Numbered from the stretch's first letter, positions 33,023-41,634 are shown. The stretch is 64,000 nucleotides of DNA from Conexibacter sp. SYSU D00693 (GCF_017084525.1 NZ_CP070950.1:2232001-2296000); one strand, 5' to 3'. The notes: a model not told the origin generated them from the sequence alone. Numbers and translations: made by a program.

Positions 33023-33825
33023 CCGCCGATGGGCAGTCGCGGCGCGCCGCCCCAGAAGAGCTGGCTGCCGAGGATCCCGATCGCGTGGATCCCCATGAGG
33101 TTCACGATCATCGCCCGCGCCGTGGCGCGGCCGACCTCGACCGGGCCGCCGCGGACGGTGTAGCCGTAGAAGCAGCCGACGAGGACGACGAACGTCGCCA
33201 TCGCCATGCCCTTCGCGCCGCTGAACAGCAGGTCGCCGGGGTTCTGGAACTTCCAGAACAGCTCGAGGTAGCCGCCGGCCGAGGTCTGGCCGATCTGCAG
33301 GACGACGGCGATGAACGACGCGGCGAAGGCCACGAGCACCGCGATGGCGTAGAGGAACGGCAGGATGAGCCAGCTCGCCAGCAGCCGGGTCGACGCGAGG
33401 TAGGCGACCGAGTCGAGCCCCATCACGTCCAGGGCGTCGATCTCGTCGGCGATGCGCATCGTCCCGAGCTCGGCGACGATCCCGGTCGAGACCTTCGCGG
33501 CCATCATGTAGCCGAAGGCGTACGGGATGATCTCGCGCAGGTCGCCGATCGCCGTGAAGGCCCCGGCCGCCGACGGCGCGCCGACCAGGCGGGCGCCGTA
33601 GCTGGCCTGGATCCCGATGACCAGGCCGAACGAGAAGACCATCACCAGGATGATCAGCATCGACCCCGTCATCAGGATGTTGGCCTGGCGCAGGACCTCG
33701 CCGGCGTAGCGGCTGATCCGCGGCGACAGCGCCGAGCGCAGCACCCGCCACGAGAAGTCCGTCGCCTGGCCGAAGACGCGGGTGGACTCCTCGACCCGCC
33801 CCGGGCCCTTGACGCCGACGCTCAT
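33019..33825 (-). CDS. MlaE/YrbE-family ABC permease, second (YrbEB position)
   Basis: 268 residues with five to six transmembrane helices. MlaE signature parts are visible: ILVMVFSFGLVIGIQASYGARLVG, YMMAAKVSTGIVAELGTMRIADEIDALDVMGLDSVAYLASTRLLASWLILP (the conserved cytosolic EIDAL coupling loop that contacts the ATPase), and LFSGAKGMAMATFVVLVGCFYGYTVRGG near the end. It works in the cytoplasmic membrane as half of the lipid-import permease. The start overlaps the first permease stop (ATGA). Confidence 0.92.
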   Translation of the reverse strand: MSVGVKGPGRVEESTRVFGQATDFSWRVLRSALSPRISRYAGEVLRQANILMTGSMLIILVMVFSFGLVIGIQASYGARLVGAPSAAGAFTAIGDLREIIPYAFGYMMAAKVSTGIVAELGTMRIADEIDALDVMGLDSVAYLASTRLLASWLILPFLYAIAVLVAFAASFIAVVLQIGQTSAGGYLELFWKFQNPGDLLFSGAKGMAMATFVVLVGCFYGYTVRGGPVEVGRATARAMIVNLMGIHAIGILGSQLFWGGAPRLPIGG

Positions 33826-34667
33826 CCGCGCACCTGCGAGAGCAGCGGGTTCGTGCCGAGCACGAGCTGCGTGTAGGCGTAGTCGATGAAGCCGATCGAG
33901 GCGAAGCAGACGACGACCGCGGCATTGACCGCGCGCCCGACGCCCTGCGCGCCGCCCGACGCGCGGATGCCCTTCGAGCAGCAGACCGTCGCGATGACCG
34001 CGCCGTAGATCGCCGACTTCACGAACGACGCGGCGAGCTCGAGCGGCGTGGCGTTCGAGAAGAAGGTCGACAGGAACGGCGCGATCGCGGCGTCGTTCTG
34101 CCAGAGCACGACGATCGCACCGAGCATCCCCGCGGCGATCGCGAAGATGTTGAACAGCACGCCCGCGGCCATCATCGCCAGCAGCCGCGGCACGACGAGC
34201 TGCTTGACCGGGTCGACACCGAGCACGCGCAGCGCGTCGGTCTCCTCACGCACCTCGCGGGCGCCGAGGTCCGCGCAGATCGCGGTGCCCGCCGCGCCGG
34301 CGAGCGTGATGGCCACCACCAGCGGGGCGAACAGCCGCACCACGATGATCTGGTAGGCGCCGCCCATCCGGTCCAGCGCGCCGAAGAGCTCGAAGAAGTT
34401 CGAGGCCTGGATGCCGGCCGGGCCGAACGACAGCGCGAACGCCGTCAGGACGAGGGGGAACAGGCAGATCCCCAGGACGAAGCGCAGCTGCGAGACGAGC
34501 TCGGGCCCGTAGTCCAGCGGCCCGCGCACGGCGCGGCGCAGCGCCGTGCCGAGCAGCACGAGCATCGAGCCGATCTCCACGACCGGTCCCGGCGGCGCCC
34601 ATCGCGTCCGTGCGCCCTCGGTGGGCGGCTTGGGCAGCGCAGGGCGAGACAGCTGTCCCGCTTCCAT
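33822..34667 (-). CDS. MlaE/YrbE-family ABC permease, first (YrbEA position)
   Basis: 281 residues from ATG 34667, chosen for the GAGAGGA ribosome site ~10 bp upstream and because the family begins about 40 residues before LDYGPELVSQLRFVL. Conserved blocks: FPLVLTAFALSFGPAGIQASNFFELFGALDRMGG, GAAGTAICADLGAREVREETDALRVLGVDPVKQLVVPRLLAMMAAG (coupling loop) and IYGAVIATVCCSKGIRASGGAQGVGRAVNAAVV. It is the first gene of an at least nine-gene operon. No ATP-binding subunit gene lies in the window, so the MceG/MlaF-type ATPase must be encoded elsewhere. Confidence 0.92.
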   Translation of the reverse strand: MEAGQLSRPALPKPPTEGARTRWAPPGPVVEIGSMLVLLGTALRRAVRGPLDYGPELVSQLRFVLGICLFPLVLTAFALSFGPAGIQASNFFELFGALDRMGGAYQIIVVRLFAPLVVAITLAGAAGTAICADLGAREVREETDALRVLGVDPVKQLVVPRLLAMMAAGVLFNIFAIAAGMLGAIVVLWQNDAAIAPFLSTFFSNATPLELAASFVKSAIYGAVIATVCCSKGIRASGGAQGVGRAVNAAVVVCFASIGFIDYAYTQLVLGTNPLLSQVRG

Positions 34668-34690
34668 CGACCCAGTTCCTCTCCGTCCCG

Positions 34691-34720
34691 ACCGTAGACG
34701 ACGCAATCCGTCGATTGCAA
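34691..34720 (-). promoter_or_regulatory. mce operon promoter with inverted repeat
   Basis: On the minus strand, -35 TTGCAA (34715-34720), an 18-bp spacer and -10 TACGGT (34691-34696). An inverted repeat GCAATC-CGTC-GATTGC (34703-34718) overlaps the -35. The surrounding block GCTTGCAATCGAC matches GCTTGCAATCTGAC in the P450 promoter, suggesting one shared regulator. Confidence 0.6.
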
Positions 34721-34765
34721 GCCGGGGCGAACACCGACTTGCGTCACACGACTGTCGGTCGTGGC

Positions 34766-35386
34766 CTAGGACAGCACCGCGATCCCCGTCTGCACCGCGA
34801 AACGCGCGGCGACCTCGGCGAGCTCGTCGCGGTCCATCGCGGTCTGGCCCGCCGCCCAGTCGGCGACGAGCTGCAGCACGCCGCCCACGGCGAGCGAGGC
34901 CGCCAGGCGCAGCCGCTCCGGGCGCACGTCGCCCGCCATCGGGCCCCAGGCGACCTCCGCGTGCTCCACCAGGCGCTCGACCATCCGGTCGGCCACGACC
35001 TGGCGCATGCGCAGCACGAGCTCGTCGTGCTCCTGGGCCATGCGCAGGCGGCGCGGATCGGCGTCCGTCGTGGCCAGCAGCGCGCGCGTCGCGGCCACCG
35101 CGCGCTCCTGGGGCCCGCCCTCGGCCGTCAGCGCGGCGGCGAGCGTCGCCTCGATGACCGCGTCGGTCTCCGCCTCGACGATGGCCTGCACGAGTGCCTC
35201 GCGGTTGTCGAAGTGCTCGTAGAAGTACCGAGCGGTCAGCTTCGCCGCACCGCACACGCCGGTGACCGTCAGCGCCGCGGGCCCGTGTTCCGTGAGCAGG
35301 GTGTACGCGGCGTCCATCAGCCGCTCGCGGCGCCCGGCGCGACGGGCCTCCGCCGACTGGCCGCCGTAGGCGCGCGTCGAGGTCAC
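34766..35386 (-). CDS. TetR-family regulator of the mce/P450 island
   Basis: 206 residues from GTG 35386; a TTG at 35413 would run into the -35 of the divergent promoter, so the GTG is preferred. HTH: RLMDAAYTLLTEHGPAALTVTGVCGAAKLTARYFYEHFDNREAL, with the ARYFYEHF recognition helix. The C-terminal half is the ligand and dimer domain. It lies between the mce operon (98 bp downstream, same strand) and the divergent P450 operon, and a perfect 21-bp palindrome sits in the shared promoter region. By analogy with KstR-type control of mce4 and sterol genes it is probably a lipid-responsive repressor; the comparison is functional, not a sequence match. Confidence 0.88.
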   Translation of the reverse strand: MTSTRAYGGQSAEARRAGRRERLMDAAYTLLTEHGPAALTVTGVCGAAKLTARYFYEHFDNREALVQAIVEAETDAVIEATLAAALTAEGGPQERAVAATRALLATTDADPRRLRMAQEHDELVLRMRQVVADRMVERLVEHAEVAWGPMAGDVRPERLRLAASLAVGGVLQLVADWAAGQTAMDRDELAEVAARFAVQTGIAVLS

Positions 35387-35407
35387 GGCGCCATCGTGAC
35401 GCCTCGC

Positions 35408-35436
35408 TTGCAATCTGACAAGGGTCTTGTCAGAGT
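35408..35436 (+). promoter_or_regulatory. P450 operon promoter with 21-bp TetR-type operator
   Basis: -35 TTGCAA (35408-35413), 17-bp spacer, -10 CAGAGT (35431-35436), then six bases to the ATG at 35443. The spacer holds a perfect palindrome (35414-35434): arms TCTGACAAG and CTTGTCAGA around GGT, reaching into the -10. Binding there would block the promoter directly. Confidence 0.7.
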
Positions 35437-35442
35437 CGGCGC

Positions 35443-36810
35443 ATGGCGACGGTCCTCGCTCCTGCGCCCGCCCTGCCGCGCCCGCCGCGGCCCAAGGGCC
35501 TGCCCCTCGTCGGCGTCGTCCCGCAGATCGCCCGCGACCCGTACGGGTCCTTCCAGCGGATCGCCCGCGAGCACGGCGACGTCGTCGAGCTGGCGATCCC
35601 CGGCATGCCGACGGTGCTCGTGAGCCACCCGGACCACGTCCGGCACATCACGAACACCCGGCACGCCGCCTACCCCAAGCCCGAGATGTTCCGCGACGCG
35701 TTCTTCCGCGACGCGCCGCGCTTCCACGGGATGGCCAACGGCGCGGAGTGGAAGCGCGTGCGGCGGATGCTCAACCCGAAGTTCACCGCGAAGGGCCTCG
35801 CGCCGCTGCAGGACCGGATCATCGGCGCGATCGAGGACCACGTCGGCGGCTGGTCGCGCTTCGCCGGCACCGGGGCGACGGTCGACCTGCAGCGCGAGTT
35901 CTCACTCGTGACGATGCGCGTGCTCCTGCGCTCGATGTTCACCCGGCCGGCGCCCGACGCCGAGGTCGAGCACCTCGCGGAGGTCTTCGAGCGCGTGATG
36001 CACGGCATGGCGATCGCGGTGCTGACGACCCCGCTGCCTGGATGGGTGCCGCGTCCGCGCGAGCGCCGCTACGACGAGGCCAAGGCCGAGGTCTTCGCCT
36101 ACGTCGACCGGATGCTCGCCGAGCGGCGCGCCGAGGGGACGACCGAGGAGACCGAGGGCGACCTGCTCGACATGGTCCTCCACGGGGAGTTCGACGACGG
36201 CACGACGATGACCGACGAGCACATCCGCCGGGAGATGCTCGGCCTGATCTTCGGCGGCTACGAGACGACGGCCGCGGTCATGTCGTGGACGATCGCGCGG
36301 CTGGCCTTCGCGCCCGAGGCCCGCGAGCGCGCCTACGCCGAGGTCGATGCCCTGGGCACCGCCCGGCTCACGAACGAGGACCTCGACGCGCTGCCGTGGC
36401 TGCGGGCGTGCTTCGACGAGGCCCAGCGGCTGCAGGGCTTCGTGCTCAACGCCCGCGAGGCCACCGAGGACGACGAGATCGCCGGCTTCCACATCCCGGC
36501 CGGGACGACCGTCGCGTTCTCGGGCCAGACGCTGCACCGCGACCCGCGCTGGTGGCGCGACCCGGATGCGTTCAGCCCCTCGCGCTTCCTCGAGGACGAC
36601 GTCAACCCGTACGCGTTCGTCCCGTTCGGCGTCGGCCCGCGCCGCTGCCTCGGCTTCAAGATGGCCTACCAGGTCGGGCTCTGGACCCTCGCCGAGGCGT
36701 TTCGCCGCTTCCGCTTCACGGTGCCGCCGGGCTGGACGCCCGAACCGCGGTTCGTCTTCTCCACCACCGTCAAGGGCGGGGTCCCGGTCACGATCGAGGT
36801 GCGCGCGTGA
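35443..36810 (+). CDS. Cytochrome P450 (first of the island)
   Basis: 455 residues. I-helix oxygen-binding segment LIFGGYETTAAVMSW (~residue 268), K-helix ExxR as DEAQRLQ, and heme loop FVPFGVGPRRCLGF with the axial C402. The length and the Pro-rich start (LPRPPRPKGLPLVG) without a membrane helix fit a soluble bacterial P450 of the fatty-acid/sterol/terpene-hydroxylating type that needs separate ferredoxin partners; none are encoded here. ATG 35443 lies 6 bp after the -10. The stop overlaps the next gene (GTGA). Confidence 0.92.
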   Translation: MATVLAPAPALPRPPRPKGLPLVGVVPQIARDPYGSFQRIAREHGDVVELAIPGMPTVLVSHPDHVRHITNTRHAAYPKPEMFRDAFFRDAPRFHGMANGAEWKRVRRMLNPKFTAKGLAPLQDRIIGAIEDHVGGWSRFAGTGATVDLQREFSLVTMRVLLRSMFTRPAPDAEVEHLAEVFERVMHGMAIAVLTTPLPGWVPRPRERRYDEAKAEVFAYVDRMLAERRAEGTTEETEGDLLDMVLHGEFDDGTTMTDEHIRREMLGLIFGGYETTAAVMSWTIARLAFAPEARERAYAEVDALGTARLTNEDLDALPWLRACFDEAQRLQGFVLNAREATEDDEIAGFHIPAGTTVAFSGQTLHRDPRWWRDPDAFSPSRFLEDDVNPYAFVPFGVGPRRCLGFKMAYQVGLWTLAEAFRRFRFTVPPGWTPEPRFVFSTTVKGGVPVTIEVRA

Positions 36811-37640
36811 CCGGCCGGTCGGGCTTCCTGGACCCGGGCGGTCCGCTGACGGGCGCCAGCGACGGCGTCTTCTGGTTCACCGTCGCGGCGACGATGCTCA
36901 TGGTCGCGTGGTCGGTGCTCTACGCGGCGCGCGAGGCGCACCGGCTGCGCTCGGCCCTGCCGCTCGTCGTCCTCGCCAGCGCCACGACCTGGCTGCCCAA
37001 CGAGCCGTTCATCGACGCGGTCCTGGGCTTCCAGTACGCGGCGGACGCGCCGGCCACGCTGTTCACCCTGGCCGGTCGCGAGATCCCCATCACCGCCCTG
37101 GGGATCGGCGCGATGTTCTCGATGTTCACCTGGTGGCTGTACCAGCAGCTGCTCGCGGGGACCACCGAGCGCCGGATCGTCGTCATCTGCATCCTGGCCG
37201 GCGTCATCGACTGGCCGTTCGAGTGGATCGCCATCAGCGGCAACGTCTTCGAGTACTACGGCGACAACCCGTCGCGCGTGCTGGGCCTGCCGATCACGAG
37301 CATGGTCCAGAACTGCTTCCTGTTCCTCTTCATGGCGTGCGTGCTCGCGCTCGCCGCGCCGCACCTGCGCGGCTGGCGCAGCCTCCTGTTCCTGCCGGTG
37401 ATCCCCGGGTGCTACTACGCCGCCGCGTTCGTCTGCACGTGGCCGGCGTACCTCGCGCTGCACGGGGGCGCGTCCGAGCCGCCGTTCCTCGTGCTCGCCG
37501 GGGTGAGCGCGGTGCTCAACGCCGCGATCCCGCTGGCGATGCTGCGGATCGTCGCGCCGCTCGTGCGCCGCGATGACGCACCGCCGGCACCGCCGGCGCC
37601 GCCGTCCCGTCCCGCCGAGCCCGTCCTGCAACCCGTCTAG
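36807..37640 (+). CDS. Multi-pass membrane protein, AveC-like (first copy)
   Basis: 277 residues from GTG inside the P450 stop. About seven hydrophobic helices. A distinctive segment after helix 5 reads FEYYGDNPSRVLGLPITSMVQN, which the following gene repeats almost exactly (AYYGDNPTRILGVPLYTIVQN). This pattern and size recall AveC-type spirocyclase-like membrane proteins found beside P450s in actinobacteria, but that family call is from memory and unverified. The Asp/Asn/Tyr cluster in a membrane protein suggests an active site for an isoprenoid-like substrate. It is coupled to the P450. Confidence 0.6.
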   Translation: MTGRSGFLDPGGPLTGASDGVFWFTVAATMLMVAWSVLYAAREAHRLRSALPLVVLASATTWLPNEPFIDAVLGFQYAADAPATLFTLAGREIPITALGIGAMFSMFTWWLYQQLLAGTTERRIVVICILAGVIDWPFEWIAISGNVFEYYGDNPSRVLGLPITSMVQNCFLFLFMACVLALAAPHLRGWRSLLFLPVIPGCYYAAAFVCTWPAYLALHGGASEPPFLVLAGVSAVLNAAIPLAMLRIVAPLVRRDDAPPAPPAPPSRPAEPVLQPV

Positions 37641-37654
37641 AGGAGGGCTGGTCC

Positions 37655-38542
37655 ATGGAGTCGGTGTTCCTGCTGGCCGTCGAGCGCGGAGCGACCCTGC
37701 CCGGCCAGGGCCAGCTGCCCGTGCCGCCGGTGCTCGACAGCGACCACACCGCGGCGCTGGCGATGGTCATCGCGCTGTACGCGGGCTTCGCGGCGGCGGT
37801 CGTGTGGGCGGTCGTCAAGCTCGTGCGCGAGCGCGAGGTCCTGCCCGCGGTGCTCGTCGTCAGCGGCCTGATCGCCTGCAACGCCGAGCCGGTGGGCGAC
37901 TACGTCGGCCAGATCGTCTACGCGCCCGACATCCCGTGGTTCGACTACGAGGTCCTCGGGCGGCAGATGCCGTCCTTCATCCTCGTCGGGCTGGCCTCCT
38001 ACGTCGCGATGGGCGGCTACTACGCCTATCGCTACATCGCCGACGGCCGGTCGCTGCGCGACATCGCGGTCGTGTGCGTCGTGTGGGTCGGCGTGCCGGA
38101 GATCGCCATGGAGATGCTCTGGCACCACTGGAGCGTCATCGCCTACTACGGCGACAACCCGACCCGGATCCTCGGCGTCCCGCTCTACACGATCGTGCAG
38201 AACTCGACGCTGCTGCCGGTCTACGGCGTGGCGGTGTACCTGGGCGCGCGGTACCTGAAGGGCTGGAGCGTGCTGTGGATGGTCGTCGTCATGCCGACGG
38301 TGACCATCGGCTACATCGTCGGCGTCAGCTGGCCCGTCTACCAGGCGATCGGCTCGTCGGCCGACGCGTGGGTCGTGTGGGTCTGCGCGGCGTGGGTCGT
38401 CGTCGCCTCGGTCGCAGCGTCCTACGCGGCGCTGCAGCTGCCCGAGCTGCGGGAGCTGCGCCGTCGACGCGCTGAGGCGGCCGAGGCGGTCCCGGCGCGC
38501 GGCGGGGCGGCGCCGGTCGCCCAGCCGGCGGAGGCGCTCTAG
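37655..38542 (+). CDS. Multi-pass membrane protein, AveC-like (second copy)
   Basis: 295 residues, ATG with strong AGAGGAGGG ribosome site (37639-37647). A paralogue of the preceding gene: same helix count, same E-P-x-x-D/E block (ACNAEPVGDYVGQIVY versus LPNEPFIDAVLGFQY) and the YYGDNPTRILGVP-x7-QN motif. Two diverged copies back to back suggest a heterodimer or successive steps. It ends right before the second P450 (tag-GTG). Function is unknown; see the first copy. Confidence 0.6.
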   Translation: MESVFLLAVERGATLPGQGQLPVPPVLDSDHTAALAMVIALYAGFAAAVVWAVVKLVREREVLPAVLVVSGLIACNAEPVGDYVGQIVYAPDIPWFDYEVLGRQMPSFILVGLASYVAMGGYYAYRYIADGRSLRDIAVVCVVWVGVPEIAMEMLWHHWSVIAYYGDNPTRILGVPLYTIVQNSTLLPVYGVAVYLGARYLKGWSVLWMVVVMPTVTIGYIVGVSWPVYQAIGSSADAWVVWVCAAWVVVASVAASYAALQLPELRELRRRRAEAAEAVPARGGAAPVAQPAEAL

Positions 38543-39913
38543 GTGGCCGCCACGCTCTCCCCCGTCGCCGCGCCGGCGCCTCCCGGTCCGCGGGGCGCCG
38601 AGGGCGCGCTGTGGCTCGGGCGCCTGGCGCGCGACCCGTGGTCCACGCCGGCCAAGCTGCTCGCGCGCTACGGCGACGTCGTCCGGCTGCCCGTGCCGTT
38701 CACGGAGGTCGTCCTGCTCGGCCACCCCGACCACATCGCGCATGTGAACCTCAAGGCGGCCGACCGCTACGAGCGCGCGCCGATGGTCACCGAGACGATG
38801 CGCGTGCAGGGCTCGCCGCACCACGCGTCGTGGTTCGACGGCGACGACGCCGAGTGGGAGCGCGGGCGCAAGCTCCTGCAGCCGCACTTCACGCAGAAGG
38901 CCCTGACGCAGCTCGGCGCGCTGTTCACCGAAGCCGTCGTCGACGAGGTCGACTCGTGGGCCCGCGCCGCGGACACCGGCGAGCCGTTCGACCTGACCGA
39001 CCCGCTGAAGGAGCTCGCGCTGGCGGTCCTCTACAACGGGATGTTCTCCCAGCGCATCGCTCCCGAGGAGATGCCGGGGCTCCTGCACGACCTCGACGAG
39101 CGGATGCTGGCGACCACCGCGCGCACCGCGATGTCGCCGCTGCCGTCGTGGATCCCGCGGCCGCTGGACCGTCGCGGCGGGCCCGCCGACGACCGCCTCG
39201 ACGACTACCTGCGCGGGATCATCGAGCGCCGCCGGGCCGCGCCGATCGACCGGGTCGACCTCCTCAACGTCCTGCTCGAGGCCACCTACGACGACGGCAC
39301 GCCGCTCGAGGACCACAAGATCCGCACTGAGATGCTCTTCCTCGTCATCGGCGGCCACGAGACGACGGCCGCCGCGCTGGCCTGGACCTTCGCGCTGCTG
39401 GCGACGCACCCGGGCGTGGCCGACCGGCTGCGCGACGAGGTCGACGCGCTCGGCGACGAGGCGGTCGGCCCGCAGCACATGGCACGGCTGCCGTTCGTCA
39501 CCGCGTGCTTCGACGAGGCCGCGCGACTGCAGGGCGGCCTGGTCTTCAACCCCAAGCGCGCCGTCGAGGACGACGAGATCGGCGGCTTGCGCATCGCGCG
39601 CGGCACCACCGTCCTGCACTCGAACCTCGCGCTGCACCGCGACCCGCGCTTCTGGGGGGCCGACGCCGGTGCCTTCCGTCCCGACCGCTGGCTCGGCGAC
39701 GACCCGCCGCCCCACGCGGTCTTCCAGAACTTCGGCCGCGGCAGGCGGATGTGCCTGGGCAAGCGCCTGGCCTACATCGAGGCGGTCCTCACGCTCGCGA
39801 CGGCGTTCCAGCGCTACCGCTTCGAGGCGCCGCCGGGCTGGGCGCCCGAGCATCACTACCGGATGTCGATGGGCGTCAAGGGCGGGGTGCCGCTGAAGCT
39901 GTGGCGTCGCTAG
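38543..39913 (+). CDS. Cytochrome P450 (second of the island)
   Basis: 456 residues from GTG 38543, immediately after the upstream stop. I-helix VIGGHETTAAALAWTF, ExxR in FDEAARLQ, PERF-like FRPDRWL, and heme loop FQNFGRGRRMCLGKRLA with axial C404. Related to the first P450 (shared DEAxRLQ, DPRxW and HEHTT-type features) but with a more CYP102/4-like heme loop, so a fatty-acid-type or terpenoid hydroxylase is plausible. The last 13 bp overlap the kinase gene. Confidence 0.92.
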   Translation: MAATLSPVAAPAPPGPRGAEGALWLGRLARDPWSTPAKLLARYGDVVRLPVPFTEVVLLGHPDHIAHVNLKAADRYERAPMVTETMRVQGSPHHASWFDGDDAEWERGRKLLQPHFTQKALTQLGALFTEAVVDEVDSWARAADTGEPFDLTDPLKELALAVLYNGMFSQRIAPEEMPGLLHDLDERMLATTARTAMSPLPSWIPRPLDRRGGPADDRLDDYLRGIIERRRAAPIDRVDLLNVLLEATYDDGTPLEDHKIRTEMLFLVIGGHETTAAALAWTFALLATHPGVADRLRDEVDALGDEAVGPQHMARLPFVTACFDEAARLQGGLVFNPKRAVEDDEIGGLRIARGTTVLHSNLALHRDPRFWGADAGAFRPDRWLGDDPPPHAVFQNFGRGRRMCLGKRLAYIEAVLTLATAFQRYRFEAPPGWAPEHHYRMSMGVKGGVPLKLWRR

Positions 39914-41019
39914 GCGCGGTCGCCCGGACCGCGCCGACGCTCGCGCGCGTCGTCGCCCTTGCGGCGGGGGACCGCCTGCGTGGCGTGCCGGCGGGTGCCG
40001 ACGCCGTCACGCCGGCGTGGCTGTCCTCGGTGCTCGGGGCGGACGTCGTGGCGGTCGAGCCGGCCGGCGGCTCCTCGGGCACGACCGACCGCCGGCGCCT
40101 GCGCATCCGGTACGGCGCGCGCGACGCGCCCGCCGGCGGGCTTCCGGACACCGTCTTCACCAAGTCCGCCCCCTCGGTGCGCCAGCGCATCACGCAGGCC
40201 ATCACCGGCCCGGTCGAGGCGCGCTTCTACCGCGACCTGCGCCCGCGGCTCGACCTCGAGGCACCGGTCGCGTTCGGCAGCGTCTGGGACGAGCGCCGGA
40301 TGACCTCGCTCGTGGTGCTCGAGGACCTCGTGGCCACCAAGGGCGCGACGTTCCTCGACCCGACGACCCGCGTCGACCGCGGCGAGGCCGAGCAGGTCGT
40401 CGTCGCCCTCGCACGGCTGCACCGGGCGTTCGCCGGCGAGGCACCGACCGGGCTCAGGACCTACCCGGACCTCTGGGCCACCGCCCACGGCCTGGCCAAC
40501 ATCGAGCGCTACTTCCTGCGCTGCTTCGACCAGGCCGGCGACCTCATCCACCCCGCCCTCGCCGGGCAGGGCCCTCGCGCCTGGCGCGCCATGCTCGCCA
40601 GCGTCGACGCCCACCGCTCCCTGCCGGCCACCGTCATCCACGGCGACGTCCACCTCGGCAACTGGTACCGCACCGCCGACGGCCGCATGGGCCTCAGCGA
40701 CTGGCAGGTCGTCGGCGTCGCCCACGGCTCCCGCGACCTCGCCTACGCGATCGCCTCGATGCTCACCATCGAGGACCGCCGGGCGTGGGACGACGACCTG
40801 CTCGCGCTCTACGCCCACGAGGTGGGCGGCGACGTCGACGAGCTCCGCCGGCTCTTCCGCGGCCAGCTCTGGGGCGCCCTCGGCTTCTGGGCGCCGACCT
40901 ACTCGCCGCCGCGGCTCATGCCGTCCGACATGCAGCCGCGGGAGGTCAGCGGCGAGATGCTGCGGCGGATCACGACGGCGTGTGCGGACCACGGGGCGTT
41001 CGGGGCCGTCGGCGTCTGA
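39901..41019 (+). CDS. APH/choline-kinase-like phosphotransferase
   Basis: 372 residues from GTG 39901, within the P450 3' end. The kinase fold is clear: catalytic loop VIHGDVHLGNWY (Brenner motif HGDxHxxN), metal-binding LSDWQVV (usually D-W-E/Q) and an N-terminal nucleotide-binding lobe with VVVLEDLVATKGATF. Family members phosphorylate hydroxyls of small molecules; eukaryotic-like relatives act on steroids. Sitting in a P450 operon, phosphorylation of an oxidised lipid or terpenoid is a reasonable guess. It is the last gene of the island operon. Confidence 0.82.
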   Translation: MASLGAVARTAPTLARVVALAAGDRLRGVPAGADAVTPAWLSSVLGADVVAVEPAGGSSGTTDRRRLRIRYGARDAPAGGLPDTVFTKSAPSVRQRITQAITGPVEARFYRDLRPRLDLEAPVAFGSVWDERRMTSLVVLEDLVATKGATFLDPTTRVDRGEAEQVVVALARLHRAFAGEAPTGLRTYPDLWATAHGLANIERYFLRCFDQAGDLIHPALAGQGPRAWRAMLASVDAHRSLPATVIHGDVHLGNWYRTADGRMGLSDWQVVGVAHGSRDLAYAIASMLTIEDRRAWDDDLLALYAHEVGGDVDELRRLFRGQLWGALGFWAPTYSPPRLMPSDMQPREVSGEMLRRITTACADHGAFGAVGV

Positions 41020-41022
41020 GGG

Positions 41023-41634
41023 TCACGCCGGTCGCCACATCGTCTCCATGACCGGCGCGCCCGCGCCGGCGTCGACCGTCGCGTGGCGCGTGAAGCCGAA
41101 CCGGCGGTAGAGCGCGTGCGGCCCTCCGGCGCAGACCTCGAGGTAGGTCCCCACCCGGTCGCGGGACGTCCGGGCCAGGGCCGCCTCGATGATCGCGCGG
41201 CCGACGCCGGTGCCCTGCAGCGCTGGGTGGACGCCGAGCACGAGCCCGGTCCAGTGCGGCTCCGGGGGCTGGGCGGCCTCGAGCCTCGTCAGGGCGCGCA
41301 GGACGCCCGGGACGCGGCGAGCGCCGACCGCCCGCAAGAGGGCCGGCAGCAGCGCGGCGTTCTCCCGCATGGGGAGGGGCATCGCCCCGGGGCCCATCAG
41401 GACGGCCGCGCCGGCCAGGCCGTCGTCGACGAGCACGAGCCCGCGGTGCTGGGCCATGCGCAGCCCGGCCGACATCCAGCGGGTGGCACGGGCGTGGTCA
41501 CCCGCGGCGATCCAGCGGATGAAGGGGTCGTCGCGCAGCGCCAGCGCGAGCAGGCCGGCCACCTCGGGGCCCTCGTCGGGGCGCATGGGCCGGACCGGCG
41601 TCGTCGTCGTGGAGCTGTCGGTGCGCTCAGGCAT
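41023..41634 (-). CDS. GNAT-family N-acetyltransferase
   Basis: 203 residues from ATG 41634 (MPERTDSST). The GNAT core motif A is LVLGVHPALQGTGVGRAIIEAAL (Q/R-x-x-G-x-G/A for acetyl-CoA), followed by VGTYLEVCAGGPHALYRRFGFTRHATVDA (motif B). It acetylates an amine of an unknown acceptor in the cytoplasm. It is divergent from a methyltransferase gene, and a 21-bp palindrome lies exactly midway. Confidence 0.85.
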   Translation of the reverse strand: MPERTDSSTTTTPVRPMRPDEGPEVAGLLALALRDDPFIRWIAAGDHARATRWMSAGLRMAQHRGLVLVDDGLAGAAVLMGPGAMPLPMRENAALLPALLRAVGARRVPGVLRALTRLEAAQPPEPHWTGLVLGVHPALQGTGVGRAIIEAALARTSRDRVGTYLEVCAGGPHALYRRFGFTRHATVDAGAGAPVMETMWRPA

